Origin: a marine bacterium B5-7
GTDB lineage: Bacteria; Pseudomonadota; Gammaproteobacteria; Arenicellales; CAJQKF01
Direction: 5' to 3'
Length of the DNA: 64,000 nt
Assembly (NCBI GenBank): GCA_021604525.1
Contig: BQJD01000016.1
Span: forward strand, 18,604-82,603
Position numbers and translations under genes: made by a program. A model generated the notes under the pieces. That model saw only the letters and a program-made list of their open reading frames with translations, was not told where the DNA came from and made no database searches. Of the stretch, positions 9,088 through 18,227 are shown piece after piece; within the stretch, counting starts at the first letter, position 1, and each line of letters begins with the position of its first letter.

Positions 9088-9114
9088 TTGCGCCGCACCA
9101 ATGGTGCACCGCAA
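9088..9114. promoter_or_regulatory. Palindromic operator candidate over the phaB start site
   Basis: Nested dyad: GCACC-AAT-GGTGC in the centre, flanked by TTGCG and CGCAA, 27 bases in all. It touches the -10 element and covers the predicted start of transcription, the expected place for a repressor site. TGC/GCA-rich palindromes at polyhydroxyalkanoate genes are bound by PhaR-type repressors in several proteobacteria; assigning PhaR here is inference. Confidence 0.5.
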
Positions 9115-9142
9115 AATAAGCCTTTTTACATCCTTCTGTCAA
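9113..9142 (-). promoter_or_regulatory. Sigma-70 promoter of phaB
   Basis: On the minus strand a perfect -35 TTGACA (complement of 9137-9142) is followed after 18 bases by a -10 TATTTT (complement of 9113-9118). Transcription would begin near 9106, giving a leader of about 70 bases before the phaB start codon. It is one of the clearest promoters in the window. Confidence 0.75.
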
Positions 9143-9282
9143 TGTAATCTGTGGCGGTCCTTATTAAATATTTGGTCGTATGACCATCGTAATTGGACAA
9201 CTACCAGGTGTGATCGAAGACTCGATACAGGGATAATCCCCGAATTATCACGGTTATCTGGTGAAGTCATGGTGTAGCGGAG

Positions 9283-9312
9283 GTAACGCCACCACCTTGC
9301 GCAACACGTTAC
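9283..9312. promoter_or_regulatory. Inverted repeat upstream of the RND efflux operon
   Basis: GTAACG and CGTTAC form a perfect 6-bp inverted repeat separated by 18 bases, and a possible -10 (TACAAT, 9310-9315) overlaps the right arm. The rest of the 386-base gap between phaB and the adaptor gene (9035-9420) holds the phaB promoter and operator and otherwise nothing I recognise. Assignment as an operator for the efflux genes is weak. Confidence 0.3.
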
Positions 9313-9420
9313 AATAGCGAGTTAGCCGGCATTCAGCCGGAATATCGATTGATCCTCAGGTCAGCATGGCCCGGATCGTTACTTTTACCTCTCGACATTA
9401 CATCCTGCCAGCATTCAACA

Positions 9421-10674
9421 ATGAAATTGCTTATCAAGATCCTGTTGCCAATTATCATTATTGGTGCAGGAATTTTTTTGTTCACCCAGCTCAAGGCATC
9501 GCGTCCCGAGCCGGTGGCGTTACAGGCGCCTGAAAAGCAGTGGGTGGTCAAGGCGGCTGAGGTGACACCTGGCAGATTTACTCCATTGGTGAAGCTCTAC
9601 GGTCGCATCGAGTCGCCGGTAATGAGTACCTTGACGGCGGCCGTGGCCGCCAATGTCGATCGGGTGATGGTTCGTGAGGGTGATTTCGTTACCCCGGGCG
9701 GGTTGCTGGTGGAACTGGACGATACCGATCTGAAATTCATGCTGGTACAACGCGACGCCGAGATTGCCGAGCTCAAAGCCAGTCTCGACAGCGAGAATAA
9801 TCGCTATCGCGCGGATACGGCCGCGCTTAAGGATGAACAGGCGCTGCTAGATCTGGCGCAGCGCAATCTGGGTCGCGCGAGGCAACTCGCCAGCACCCGT
9901 GCCGGCTCTGAAGCGGCCGTGGACGATGCTCTTGAGATCATTCGTAACCGCTCACTGGCTGTGGTCAAGCGGCAGCTTGATATTGACGATCATCCGGCGC
10001 GCCTTGCACGGCTTCAGGCGTCACTGGACCGCGCTGGCGCCGCTCGTTCGATGGTGGAGCGAGATCTTCAACGGAGCCGAATCGAGGCGCCATTCACCGG
10101 CCGCATCACGTCGGTTGAAGTCGCTGAAGGGGAGCGGGTACGGGTCGGCGACGATCTCGTCAACCTGTATGACGATAGCCGTCTCGAGGTTCGTGCACAG
10201 GTGCCTGATCGCCATGTTGCCGAGGTGCGATCGAGTCTCGCCGACGGCGGCCTGAAAGCCGTCATGCAATTCGATAATAGCCGTCTGGATCTTGAGCTGG
10301 TGCGTTTATCCGCTGCCGTTCGTTCGGGCCAGGGCGGGCTGGATGCGTTTTTCAGGATCGTTGATGGTGCAAACGGCAATGCCGGCATACCGCTTGAGGT
10401 CGGTCGGGTCGCCCGGGTCGAGCTTCAATTGCCGCTGATAGACAATGCCATTTCGCTGCCACTGGCTGCTTTGTATGGATCTGACACCGTTTATCGAATC
10501 GAAGAAGGGCGGTTGCTGACTACGCCGGTGCGATATATCGGCGAGCATCGAACTGCTGATGGCGAGCTCAATGCGCTGATCAAATCAGATAGTCTGAGCC
10601 CCGGTGATACGGTTGTAACCAGTCAGATACCGGCTGCGGTGGATGGCCTCAAGGTTGAGGTCAGCGCACGTTGA
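9421..10674 (+). CDS. RND efflux periplasmic adaptor (membrane fusion protein)
   Basis: HlyD/AcrA-type adaptor that would link the inner-membrane RND pump to an outer-membrane channel. I start it at the ATG at 9421, giving 417 residues that open directly with an N-terminal membrane anchor (MKLLIKILLPIIIIGAGIFL); the frame is open further left but that part has no start-like context. Then come a lipoyl half-domain (VAANVDRVMVREGDFVTPGG), a long alpha-helical hairpin around residues 105-195, the second lipoyl half (SRIEAPFTGRITSVEVAEGERV) and beta-barrel and membrane-proximal domains. The stop overlaps the pump ATG (TGATG). No outer-membrane channel gene is in the window. Confidence 0.9.
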   Translation: MKLLIKILLPIIIIGAGIFLFTQLKASRPEPVALQAPEKQWVVKAAEVTPGRFTPLVKLYGRIESPVMSTLTAAVAANVDRVMVREGDFVTPGGLLVELDDTDLKFMLVQRDAEIAELKASLDSENNRYRADTAALKDEQALLDLAQRNLGRARQLASTRAGSEAAVDDALEIIRNRSLAVVKRQLDIDDHPARLARLQASLDRAGAARSMVERDLQRSRIEAPFTGRITSVEVAEGERVRVGDDLVNLYDDSRLEVRAQVPDRHVAEVRSSLADGGLKAVMQFDNSRLDLELVRLSAAVRSGQGGLDAFFRIVDGANGNAGIPLEVGRVARVELQLPLIDNAISLPLAALYGSDTVYRIEEGRLLTTPVRYIGEHRTADGELNALIKSDSLSPGDTVVTSQIPAAVDGLKVEVSAR

Positions 10675-13600
10675 TGGATCGCTCGCCTGAAGGTTTCACC
10701 CATCGCAACGACCTGGTGGGGCTGTTTACCAATCACCCGGTAGCGTCGAATCTGCTGATGATAATGATGCTGCTGGCGGGCGCTTACGGTCTGTCAGGCC
10801 TGAACACCCAGTTCTTTCCAACCTTCGACCTGGATTTCGCCAGCGTACGGGTGGTGTGGACCGGCGCCAGTGCCGAAGATGTCGAGGATTTGATCACTAC
10901 GCCGCTGGAGCAGGAGCTCGCCAACGTCGACGACGTTAAACAGATGACTTCAACATCAGCCGACGGCGTGTCTTCGATCTCTTTGGAGTTTGATGAAGGC
11001 ACCGACATGGGATTGGCGGTCGATCAGGTTAAAGAGAAAGTCGGTCTGGTGCGCAATTTACCGGCCAGTGCCGAGACGCCGGAGATAAACCGGGTGGTGC
11101 GGTATGAACCGGTCGGAACGGTTGTGCTGAGCGGACCGGATTCAGTGCGTGAACTCAGCGAACTGGCGCATCGGTTCGAACGCGAGCTGCTCGATCGGGG
11201 CATGACCCGGGTGACCATTGTGGGGCTGCCCGAGGAAGAAATCGCCATCATGGTATCGCCGTCGGCGAGTCGTCGCCTGGGTTTGTCCATTGCGGACGTT
11301 GGTCAACGGGTCGAGGCGGCCTCGCTGGATATTCCGGTGGGCACGGCCGGTCGGGATGATGTGGCAAGGCAACTCCGATTCATCGACCAGCGACGCACCG
11401 GTCTCGAGTTTGCCGATGTGCCGATCAGGGTGGACGCATCCGGTCAGCGGGTTACGCTGGCTGATATTGCCGAGATCAAACGTCGTCCCCGTAATGGCGA
11501 GGTCACATTAGGCTACAAGGGACGACCGGCGGTGGAGCTTGCGCTTGCCCGTGCCGAGAATGGCGACAGCCTGCGTTCCGCGACCATTCTGGATGAGTGG
11601 CTTACTGATACCCGTCCGACATTGCCGCCCGGCATTGAACTTCATACCTACAACGAGAACTGGAAGTTACTGAAGGGTCGAATTGATCTGTTGCTCAAGA
11701 ACGCGGTGACCGGCCTGTTGCTGGTGGTGGCGATTCTGTTTTTATTTTTAAGTGGCCGCATCGCATTCTGGGTCACGGTGGGTATTCCGGTGTCGTTCAT
11801 GGCGACACTGGCGATACTTAACCTGATCGGCGGTTCCATCAACATGATCAGTCTTTTTGGCTTGATCATGGCGCTCGGTATTATCGTCGATGATGCCATC
11901 GTGGTGGGTGAGGATGCCGAGGCGCACTTTCGTGAAGGCGATGCGCCACTCAAGGCTGCCGAGATGGGTGCGCGCAGGATGCTGGCGCCGGTTATGTCGT
12001 CATCGCTCACGACCATCGCTGCATTTCTGCCGCTGCTGCTGGTGGGCGGGATAATCGGCAGTATTCTTTCCGCCATACCGGTGGTGATCATCTGTGTCAT
12101 CCTCGCATCGCTGGTGGAGTCGTTCCTGGTCCTTCCCGGACATCTCCGCGGCGCGCTACAGCACATGCAGCCCGGTCGTGAGAGCCGGGTACGAAGGATA
12201 TTGAACAACGGCTTCAATCGCTTTCGCGATGGCTTGTTTCGTCCACTGGTAACGGCGGCGATCGAGTACCGCAGTATTACAATCGCATGCGCGTTGTTCA
12301 CCATCCTGGCCACTGCCGGCTGGATGGCGGCGGGTCGCATGGCATTTACATTCTTTCCGGTGGCCGAGTCGACCACGGTGTACGCCAACGTTGCCTTCGT
12401 CGCTGGCACGCCCGAAGCGCGTACGCGAGCATTTCTTCAGCACCTTGAAGATGCCTTGTGGGCCACCGAGGCATCTTTTGGCGAGTCGCTGGTCAACACC
12501 GCAATTGCTCGCTATGGCACGCTGGTGTCGGCCGAGAATCGAGGCTCCGCGAACGGCGATCAGTTTGCTTCGCTATTCGTGGAATTGACTGAGCCTGACC
12601 AGCGCTCGGTGCGTAATCGCGACTTTATAAAGGCCTGGAAGTCGCGTATTGATAGCGTCGCCGCCATTGAAAATCTGACCATATCCGAGCGTCGCGGTGG
12701 GCCACCCGGTCGGGATATCGATGTGCGGATAACAGGCGGTGATACCAGTGCGGTAAAGGCGGCCGCCGAGGAATTCAAACAACTGCTCGCCACCCAGGTT
12801 GGCGTGTCCGGCATCGAGGATGATCTGCCCTTTGGCCGCGAGCAACTGGTGTTGTCGCTGACTCCGCTGGCCGAGTCGTTGGGACTGACGGTGCGTGAAG
12901 TCAGCCGCCAACTCCGCGCTGCGTACGATGGCTACCTGGTGCAGATACTGGCCGATGGTGAAGACGAGGTTGAAGTACGGGTGATGCTGCCGGATGACGA
13001 ACGCGATCACCAGGCAGCGTTTGGCGATTTGGAGATTATTCTTGCCGACGGCACCGCCGTTCCACTGGACAACGTGGTAAGTACCACTACTCGTCGCGGC
13101 TTCGATTCAATTCGTCACGCCGATGGCCGTCTGGCAGTCACCGTGACAGCCGATGTCGATTCCGCAGTTGCCAACGCCAACGATATCGTCACCAATTTTC
13201 GTCAGGGAAATATGGTCGATCTGTCGAGCCGCTACGGAGTCAATTTCTCGATGCAGGGGCGCCAGGCGGATCAACAGGAGACCGTCGGAGATATGCAGCG
13301 CGGCGCATTGCTGGCGCTGGCGCTGATCTATCTGGTGCTGGCCTGGGTATTCGGATCGTATGGTTGGCCGCTGGTAGTCATGGCAATCATCCCCTTCGGC
13401 TTGGTCGGCGCGTTCTGGGGGCACGTTGTGATGGGTCTCGATCTCACCATATTGTCGCTATTCGGATTTTTTGGTCTGGCCGGCATTGTGGTCAACGATT
13501 CGATTATTCTGGTGGTGTTCTACAAGCACCTTCGCGAGCAGGGAATGCCGATGCGCGAAGCCCTGGTTGAGGCATCCTGTCGTCGTCTGCGCGCAGTTCT

Positions 13601-13817
13601 TCTGACCTCCCTGACAACCATCGGCGGTTTGTTTCCGTTGTTATTTGAAACTTCGCTACAGGCGCAGTTCCTCATACCCATGGCAACATCGATCGCCTTC
13701 GGTCTTGGCTTTTCAACGTTGCTGGTGCTGGTGTTGGTGCCGTCGTTGCTGTGCTATCACGAACAGCTTGCGTCCCATGTATCGCGCCGTTCACGAATGC
13801 ACAATGCGACAACGTAA
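10674..13817 (+). CDS. RND-family efflux permease
   Basis: Inner-membrane proton-driven efflux pump of about 1047 residues, with the duplicated layout of six-helix bundles and two large periplasmic loops. The N-terminal half has the hydrophobic start after NHPVASNLLMI and the TM4 acidic pair in LGIIVDDAIVVGEDAE used for proton relay. The second half has the matching GIVVNDSIILVVFYKH segment. It overlaps the adaptor stop by one base (ATG at 10674). It resembles the HAE1-type pumps rather than metal-specific CusA (no Met-rich motifs seen). The substrate is unknown, and no dedicated regulator lies next to it. Confidence 0.92.
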   Translation: MDRSPEGFTHRNDLVGLFTNHPVASNLLMIMMLLAGAYGLSGLNTQFFPTFDLDFASVRVVWTGASAEDVEDLITTPLEQELANVDDVKQMTSTSADGVSSISLEFDEGTDMGLAVDQVKEKVGLVRNLPASAETPEINRVVRYEPVGTVVLSGPDSVRELSELAHRFERELLDRGMTRVTIVGLPEEEIAIMVSPSASRRLGLSIADVGQRVEAASLDIPVGTAGRDDVARQLRFIDQRRTGLEFADVPIRVDASGQRVTLADIAEIKRRPRNGEVTLGYKGRPAVELALARAENGDSLRSATILDEWLTDTRPTLPPGIELHTYNENWKLLKGRIDLLLKNAVTGLLLVVAILFLFLSGRIAFWVTVGIPVSFMATLAILNLIGGSINMISLFGLIMALGIIVDDAIVVGEDAEAHFREGDAPLKAAEMGARRMLAPVMSSSLTTIAAFLPLLLVGGIIGSILSAIPVVIICVILASLVESFLVLPGHLRGALQHMQPGRESRVRRILNNGFNRFRDGLFRPLVTAAIEYRSITIACALFTILATAGWMAAGRMAFTFFPVAESTTVYANVAFVAGTPEARTRAFLQHLEDALWATEASFGESLVNTAIARYGTLVSAENRGSANGDQFASLFVELTEPDQRSVRNRDFIKAWKSRIDSVAAIENLTISERRGGPPGRDIDVRITGGDTSAVKAAAEEFKQLLATQVGVSGIEDDLPFGREQLVLSLTPLAESLGLTVREVSRQLRAAYDGYLVQILADGEDEVEVRVMLPDDERDHQAAFGDLEIILADGTAVPLDNVVSTTTRRGFDSIRHADGRLAVTVTADVDSAVANANDIVTNFRQGNMVDLSSRYGVNFSMQGRQADQQETVGDMQRGALLALALIYLVLAWVFGSYGWPLVVMAIIPFGLVGAFWGHVVMGLDLTILSLFGFFGLAGIVVNDSIILVVFYKHLREQGMPMREALVEASCRRLRAVLLTSLTTIGGLFPLLFETSLQAQFLIPMATSIAFGLGFSTLLVLVLVPSLLCYHEQLASHVSRRSRMHNATT

Positions 13818-13832
13818 TCGCATTGACAGGCC

Positions 13833-14765
13833 ATGAACTATATTAAAGATCATTGGTGTGGGCGGCACTCATTGGTGCGGGCCTTCTGGATCAATTTTCT
13901 GCCGCTATTTTTATTGCTGTGGTGGGCAATAGATCCCTTGGTGACTGTGTTTCAGGATGATGCGCCACGTGCGTATGTCATTGCGATGAGTTATTCCATC
14001 GTCGCATTCGGCATCATACTGCCGTGGCAGGTGGTCGGTGTGTTACGAACCTCGGAACGATACCTTGTGGACTATGGCAACCCGCTTTGGGGACGTGCAG
14101 CACAGGCGCTTGTGATCATTGCCACAATGGCGGCGCTGATTGTGATAACCGGTGCAGTCCAGCGTATCGGCGCGCGTCAGTCGTATCATGAGTTTGGTAA
14201 ACGCTGGGAGGCTGCAACCAGTCGCGTATACGATGTCACTCAAGTGCCCGGAACCACCCTCGCGCGGCTTGTGGGGGATATGCAGAACGGTACCACCCGT
14301 GTTCTGGAAAAGTGGTTCATCGAGCATCCCAACATCACCGGCATCATCCTCGACAGTACCGGCGGTCGCGTTTACGAAGGTCGCGGGGTTGCCCGGCTTG
14401 TCCGTGAAAAGGGTCTTGATACGTACACCATGACCGGTTGTTATTCAGCCTGCACCATCGCGTATATCGCCGGTGTTAAACGTTTCGTCGTCGACGGTGC
14501 AAAGCTTGGTTTTCACCAGTACACCTATGCGACGGCCAAAAATCTCGGGTATCTCGATTCAAGTGCTGAGCAGGACAAGGATTTGTCTTCATATCGCTCG
14601 CGTGGCATCGATGAGGGTTTTATCGAACGGGTATTCGATGCATCCAGCAGCGACATGTGGTTCCCCGATTACGATCAGTTAATTGCATCACGGGTTATCG
14701 ACGCTGTAGTCGATGATTCGTTCAACGAGCTGACTCGGCACCCGGCCAAATCTGTTTCCGATTAG
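13833..14765 (+). CDS. Membrane protein with ClpP/crotonase-like (COG3904-type) domain
   Basis: 310 residues. Three predicted membrane segments (about 17-38, 48-70 and 87-110) precede a soluble domain of about 190 residues. That domain has the ClpP/SppA-type signature: a glycine-rich strand and turn GIILDSTGGRVYEGRG (170-185), a possible nucleophile Ser205 in CYSACTIAYIAG and a possible base His228 in KLGFHQY. COG3904-type proteins share this Ser/His layout and are usually periplasmic; none is well characterised. It lies 15 bases after the RND pump on the same strand, so it is probably in that operon, perhaps in quality control of the pump. That role is inference. Confidence 0.7.
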   Translation: MNYIKDHWCGRHSLVRAFWINFLPLFLLLWWAIDPLVTVFQDDAPRAYVIAMSYSIVAFGIILPWQVVGVLRTSERYLVDYGNPLWGRAAQALVIIATMAALIVITGAVQRIGARQSYHEFGKRWEAATSRVYDVTQVPGTTLARLVGDMQNGTTRVLEKWFIEHPNITGIILDSTGGRVYEGRGVARLVREKGLDTYTMTGCYSACTIAYIAGVKRFVVDGAKLGFHQYTYATAKNLGYLDSSAEQDKDLSSYRSRGIDEGFIERVFDASSSDMWFPDYDQLIASRVIDAVVDDSFNELTRHPAKSVSD

Positions 14766-14852
14766 CAGCGAACACGTTGTGTAATCGATACAGCGCATAC
14801 TAACCGGTGAGTGCGTGACGATGACCTTCATCCGTTTGAGACGTCATTTTGA

Positions 14853-15515
14853 ATAAGAGAGTTTCAAGGTATCAGCGGCCTGCATTTTCATACCCTGTGT
14901 GAGCAGGGGTTTGAACCATTGGCGCAGACACTGGCAGCCATCGAAGACAAGTTCGGCGATCTTCTATGCCAGATGAGCTGGGTCAATTTTGGTGGCGGTC
15001 ATCACATTACCCAACCCGGTTACGATGTTGACGGCCTGATTGAGGCGATCAAGGATTTCGCAACAAAATATGCGGTCAACGTTTATCTTGAACCAAGTGA
15101 GGCCATCGCCATCAATAGCGGTATATTGGTCAACGAGGTATTGGATATCGGCTGGAATGATTTGCCCCAGGCCATTTTGGATACATCTGCAACGTGTCAT
15201 ATGCCCGATGTGCTGGAGATGCCGTATCGACCCGACGTGTGGGGTGGCGGTAAGCCGGATGAGAATCCCAACTGTTATCGACTGGGCGACATGACCTGTT
15301 TGGCGGGTGATGTCATTGGCGATTACAGCTTTCGTGATGAGTTGAATGTGGGAGACCGCCTGATGTTTATGGATATGAGCCACTACACCATGGTAAAGAC
15401 CACTACATTCAACGGGATTCGCCTGCCGTCTATTGCCATCTGGAATTCAGATACGGATTCGCTAACCGTGATCAAGGAATTTGGCTATGACGATTTCTGC
15501 AATCGCCTGTCCTGA
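14853..15515 (+). pseudogene. nspC: Carboxynorspermidine decarboxylase, C-terminal remnant
   Basis: The translated frame matches the C-terminal ~55% of NspC, the PLP enzyme that makes norspermidine or spermidine from the carboxy form: GISGLHFHTLCEQGFEPL, VNFGGGHHIT, LEPSEA, DTSATCHMPDVLEMPYRP and GDVIGDY are all in place. The homology begins at about 14868, straight after an in-frame stop at 14850-14852, and the N-terminal half with the PLP lysine is absent. The first usable start (TTG, 14919) is inside conserved sequence. A short stretch at 14828-14850 in another frame hints at a decayed continuation. The partner carboxynorspermidine dehydrogenase is not nearby. Confidence 0.85.
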
Positions 15516-15613
15516 GCACTACGCCGCTAATGCGGGACGTCAGGTTATTTATTAGAGTAGTATCCGGAACTATTACTTTCCGCAGGGTATCTGCAATAGA
15601 AGTATGCCTGCAA

Positions 15614-15663
15614 TCCGGGAACTGACCCGGATAGCTGCTTGCGTGTCCACCAGGTCGACACGC
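15614..15663. other. Two tandem hairpins between the nspC remnant and norB
   Basis: TCCGGG-AACTGA-CCCGGA (15614-15631) and GCGTGTC-N9-GACACGC (15641-15663) are two perfect, adjacent inverted repeats about 100 bases after the remnant's stop. Neither has a T run, so if they end transcription they are not classical terminators. A TTGACA (15679-15684) follows, but I could not find a good -10 for it or a complete FNR/NNR or NsrR box. Confidence 0.4.
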
Positions 15664-15783
15664 AGGACCGAGGATCGATTGACACACACATGGCGCCAAT
15701 AACTACCTATTGAAAGTATGGCAGGGTTTACAATGTACACCGTGCTTTTGAAATCAACTTCTGGATGATGTAAGAGAGAGAAT

Positions 15784-18057
15784 ATGCATTCGTATCAATC
15801 GACGTTTAGTATCAAAAGGCTGTGGTTGATCCTCTCCGTTGGGATGATCGTCATGTTCGGAATCCTGCTGTTTATGGGGCAGCAGATTTATCAGCAGGCG
15901 CCACCGATTCCGGAGGCGGTAAAATCTGTAGCGGGTGAAATATTGTTCACTCGCGATGATATTGAGACTGGCCAGAATGTCTGGCAGTCCATCGGCGGAA
16001 TGGAGCAGGGCTCGATATGGGGGCACGGCAGCTACCTGGCGCCCGATTGGAGTGCGGATTGGCTCCACCGTGAGGCGGAAGCACTACTGACGTTGTTGAC
16101 AAATGATCCGATACCCGGGCTTTCTCCAGCGCAAAAAACAGCGCTGCAAAAAGTGGAGCTGCAGGAAGAAATGCGCAAAAACACCTACGATCCGGCTACA
16201 GGTGTGATTGTAGTCAGTGAGAACCGTGCCAAAGCCATAAAACAAGTGGAAGGGCACTATTTGAGTCTCTATGAAGGCGATACCGCCGAGTCCCTCGCAT
16301 TACGGCGTGACTACGCCTTTCCCGTTCATGGCTTGCTGACTCGAACGCAAGCCGAGCAGCTCTCCGCCTTTTATTTTTGGACAGCATGGGGTGCGACGAC
16401 CAATCGGCCGGGGCAGAATATCACCTACACCAGCAACTGGCCGCACGAGCCACTGGTTGGCAATAAACCCACAACCGGCACATTGATGTGGAGCATTGCT
16501 TCAGTGATATTTTTGCTCGGCGCTATTGGCGCGCTGATCGCTTACTACGCCAAACAGTTTGATGTATGGCGTGTAGACATGTTGCCTGAAGAAGGGATTG
16601 CGACATCTGATATTTTGGGTAGTGCCGTTATCACGCCCTCAATGCGAGCAACGGCGAAATATTTCTGGGTCGTCTGCGCGCTGTTTCTGGGACAGGTACT
16701 GCTTGGCATCGTGACTGCACATTATACCGTTGAAGGTCAGGGATTATATGGTTTGCCATTCGCCGATTACTTCCCCTATACAATAACGCGCACCTGGCAT
16801 ACACAGCTTGCCGTGCTTTGGATTGCAACTGCCTGGCTTGCAACAGGTCTTTATGTGGCGCCGATGTTGACCGGGCATGATCCGAAGTTTCAGCGCTTTG
16901 GCGTAAACTTTTTGTTTGTAAGCTTGCTCATTATCGTCATCGGTTCATTTGCAGGACAATGGGCGGCGGTCCACCGCTTCTTCACTGATCTGACTATGAA
17001 TTTCTGGTTTGGTCATCAGGGATATGAATATGTCGATCTAGGCCGTTTCTGGCAAATTTATTTGACTATCGGACTGCTGCTCTGGGTCTTTCTGGTCGTA
17101 CGTGCCTTGTGGCCGGTCCTGAAGCAGAAGGGTGGCAAGTCGCTAATCTATCTTGTTCTTGTATCGACGCTTGCGATCGGTCTGTTATATGCAGCGGGTT
17201 TAATGTGGGGTGAGCATACTCATATTTCGATTATGGAATATTGGCGCTGGTGGGTAGTTCATCTTTGGGTAGAGGGCATTTTTGAAGTCTTTGCTACCGC
17301 TATCATCTCTTTGCTATTTGTTCGCATGGGAATCCTGCGAACATCAACTGCGACTGTAATGGTTCTATTTGCTACTATCATCTTCCTGTTTGGAGGTGTG
17401 TTGGGCACATTTCATCACCTTTACTTTAGTGGCACACCCACCTCGACTATCGCTGTTGGCGCGATGATTTCGGCGCTTGAAGTAGTACCCCTGTTGGTTG
17501 TCGGCTTTGAAGCCTATAACCGCTACAAAGTTGAACATCTGGAGGAATGGCAGCTTACCTACCACTGGCCATTCAAGTTTTTTGCGGCGGTCTTGTTCTG
17601 GAATCTCGTGGGGGCAGGCCTGTTCGGATTTTTGATCAATCCACCGATTGCACTTTATTATATGCAGGGCCTGAATACGACCGCAAACCACGGCCACGCT
17701 TCTCTGTTCGGTGTTTATGGAATGCTCGGGTTGGGTCTGATGCTGTATTGCATGCGAGGACTGACTGATGTGTCGCTTTGGAGTCAGAAGCTGCTGAACA
17801 CGTCATTCTGGTCGCTGAATATCGGGTTGGCAATGATGACCTTTCTGTCCTTGCTACCGATCGGCATTTTGCAGACGTATACCAGTATTGAACAAGGGTA
17901 TTCATTCGCCCGATCCGCAGAGTATATCCACAGCCCAATTATGCAAGCGTTGGTTTGGGCTCGCGTACCCGGCGACATCGTATTCAGTGTCGGCGTATTT
18001 GCCTTCGTCTGGTTTATTTTTAAAGCGTTTGCTGCTCAAAGGCAATCGATTGCCTGA
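15784..18057 (+). CDS. norB: Quinol-dependent nitric oxide reductase (qNOR)
   Basis: Single-subunit, membrane-embedded haem-copper-family enzyme that reduces 2 NO to N2O with electrons from quinol. At 757 residues it has the qNOR-specific N-terminal extension: a first membrane helix (10-32) followed by a periplasmic domain with FTRDDIETGQNVWQSIGG and GHGSYLAPDWSADWLHREA, which replaces the cytochrome c subunit NorC. The catalytic helices follow, with metal-ligand histidines in the TRTWHTQLAVLWIATAW, WVVHLWVEGIFEVF, GTFHHLYFSG and ANHGHASLFGVYG segments. The start ATG has an AGAGAGA ribosome site. It stands alone with no norC, norD or norQ, which fits qNOR. Function is NO detoxification or part of denitrification. 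Confidence 0.96.
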   Translation: MHSYQSTFSIKRLWLILSVGMIVMFGILLFMGQQIYQQAPPIPEAVKSVAGEILFTRDDIETGQNVWQSIGGMEQGSIWGHGSYLAPDWSADWLHREAEALLTLLTNDPIPGLSPAQKTALQKVELQEEMRKNTYDPATGVIVVSENRAKAIKQVEGHYLSLYEGDTAESLALRRDYAFPVHGLLTRTQAEQLSAFYFWTAWGATTNRPGQNITYTSNWPHEPLVGNKPTTGTLMWSIASVIFLLGAIGALIAYYAKQFDVWRVDMLPEEGIATSDILGSAVITPSMRATAKYFWVVCALFLGQVLLGIVTAHYTVEGQGLYGLPFADYFPYTITRTWHTQLAVLWIATAWLATGLYVAPMLTGHDPKFQRFGVNFLFVSLLIIVIGSFAGQWAAVHRFFTDLTMNFWFGHQGYEYVDLGRFWQIYLTIGLLLWVFLVVRALWPVLKQKGGKSLIYLVLVSTLAIGLLYAAGLMWGEHTHISIMEYWRWWVVHLWVEGIFEVFATAIISLLFVRMGILRTSTATVMVLFATIIFLFGGVLGTFHHLYFSGTPTSTIAVGAMISALEVVPLLVVGFEAYNRYKVEHLEEWQLTYHWPFKFFAAVLFWNLVGAGLFGFLINPPIALYYMQGLNTTANHGHASLFGVYGMLGLGLMLYCMRGLTDVSLWSQKLLNTSFWSLNIGLAMMTFLSLLPIGILQTYTSIEQGYSFARSAEYIHSPIMQALVWARVPGDIVFSVGVFAFVWFIFKAFAAQRQSIA

Positions 18058-18080
18058 TGAGTTGTGATCCGTTCGCACTG

Positions 18081-18206
18081 CCTGCAAGCTGGCTAACTGC
18101 AGGATCTGATTTTGCAATTGTGCCTTCGGTTATGGGTTCGCGAAATGCGCGTTTACTCTCTCATTTGCCTTGTCCTGGCGGCCTTCGCTCACTTTGAGAC
18201 AGGTTT
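18081..18206 (+). repeat. Dispersed intergenic repeat, copy 1
   Basis: Copy in + orientation between norB and the BASS transporter gene. The conserved right part reads CATTTGCCTTGTCCTGGC (18162-18179), then GGCCTTCG and the terminal TTTGAGACAGGTT. The left half is diverged and lacks the TTTAC-N4-GTAAA palindrome seen in the other two copies. It ends 22 bases before the next start codon, so it supplies much of that gene's leader. Confidence 0.7.
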
Positions 18207-18227
18207 TAACATGACCGACAACTGAGC

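Noticed and set aside
9349..9420. Extended N terminus of the efflux adaptor from TTG 9349
   Set aside because: The extra 24 residues do not resemble a signal or anchor, whereas the ATG at 9421 opens straight into the membrane anchor.
11648..12409. Long minus-strand open frame (253 codons) inside the RND permease
   Set aside because: It lies wholly within a well-conserved gene on the other strand and its translation has no recognisable fold; it is a by-product of codon bias.
15614..15663. Tandem hairpins as a miniature CRISPR or repeat array
   Set aside because: The two inverted repeats differ in sequence and there is no repeat-spacer pattern.
15664..15783. FNR/NNR box or NsrR box controlling norB
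   Set aside because: Only a half-site (TTGAC) can be found, with no matching second half at the right spacing, and no NsrR-like palindrome.
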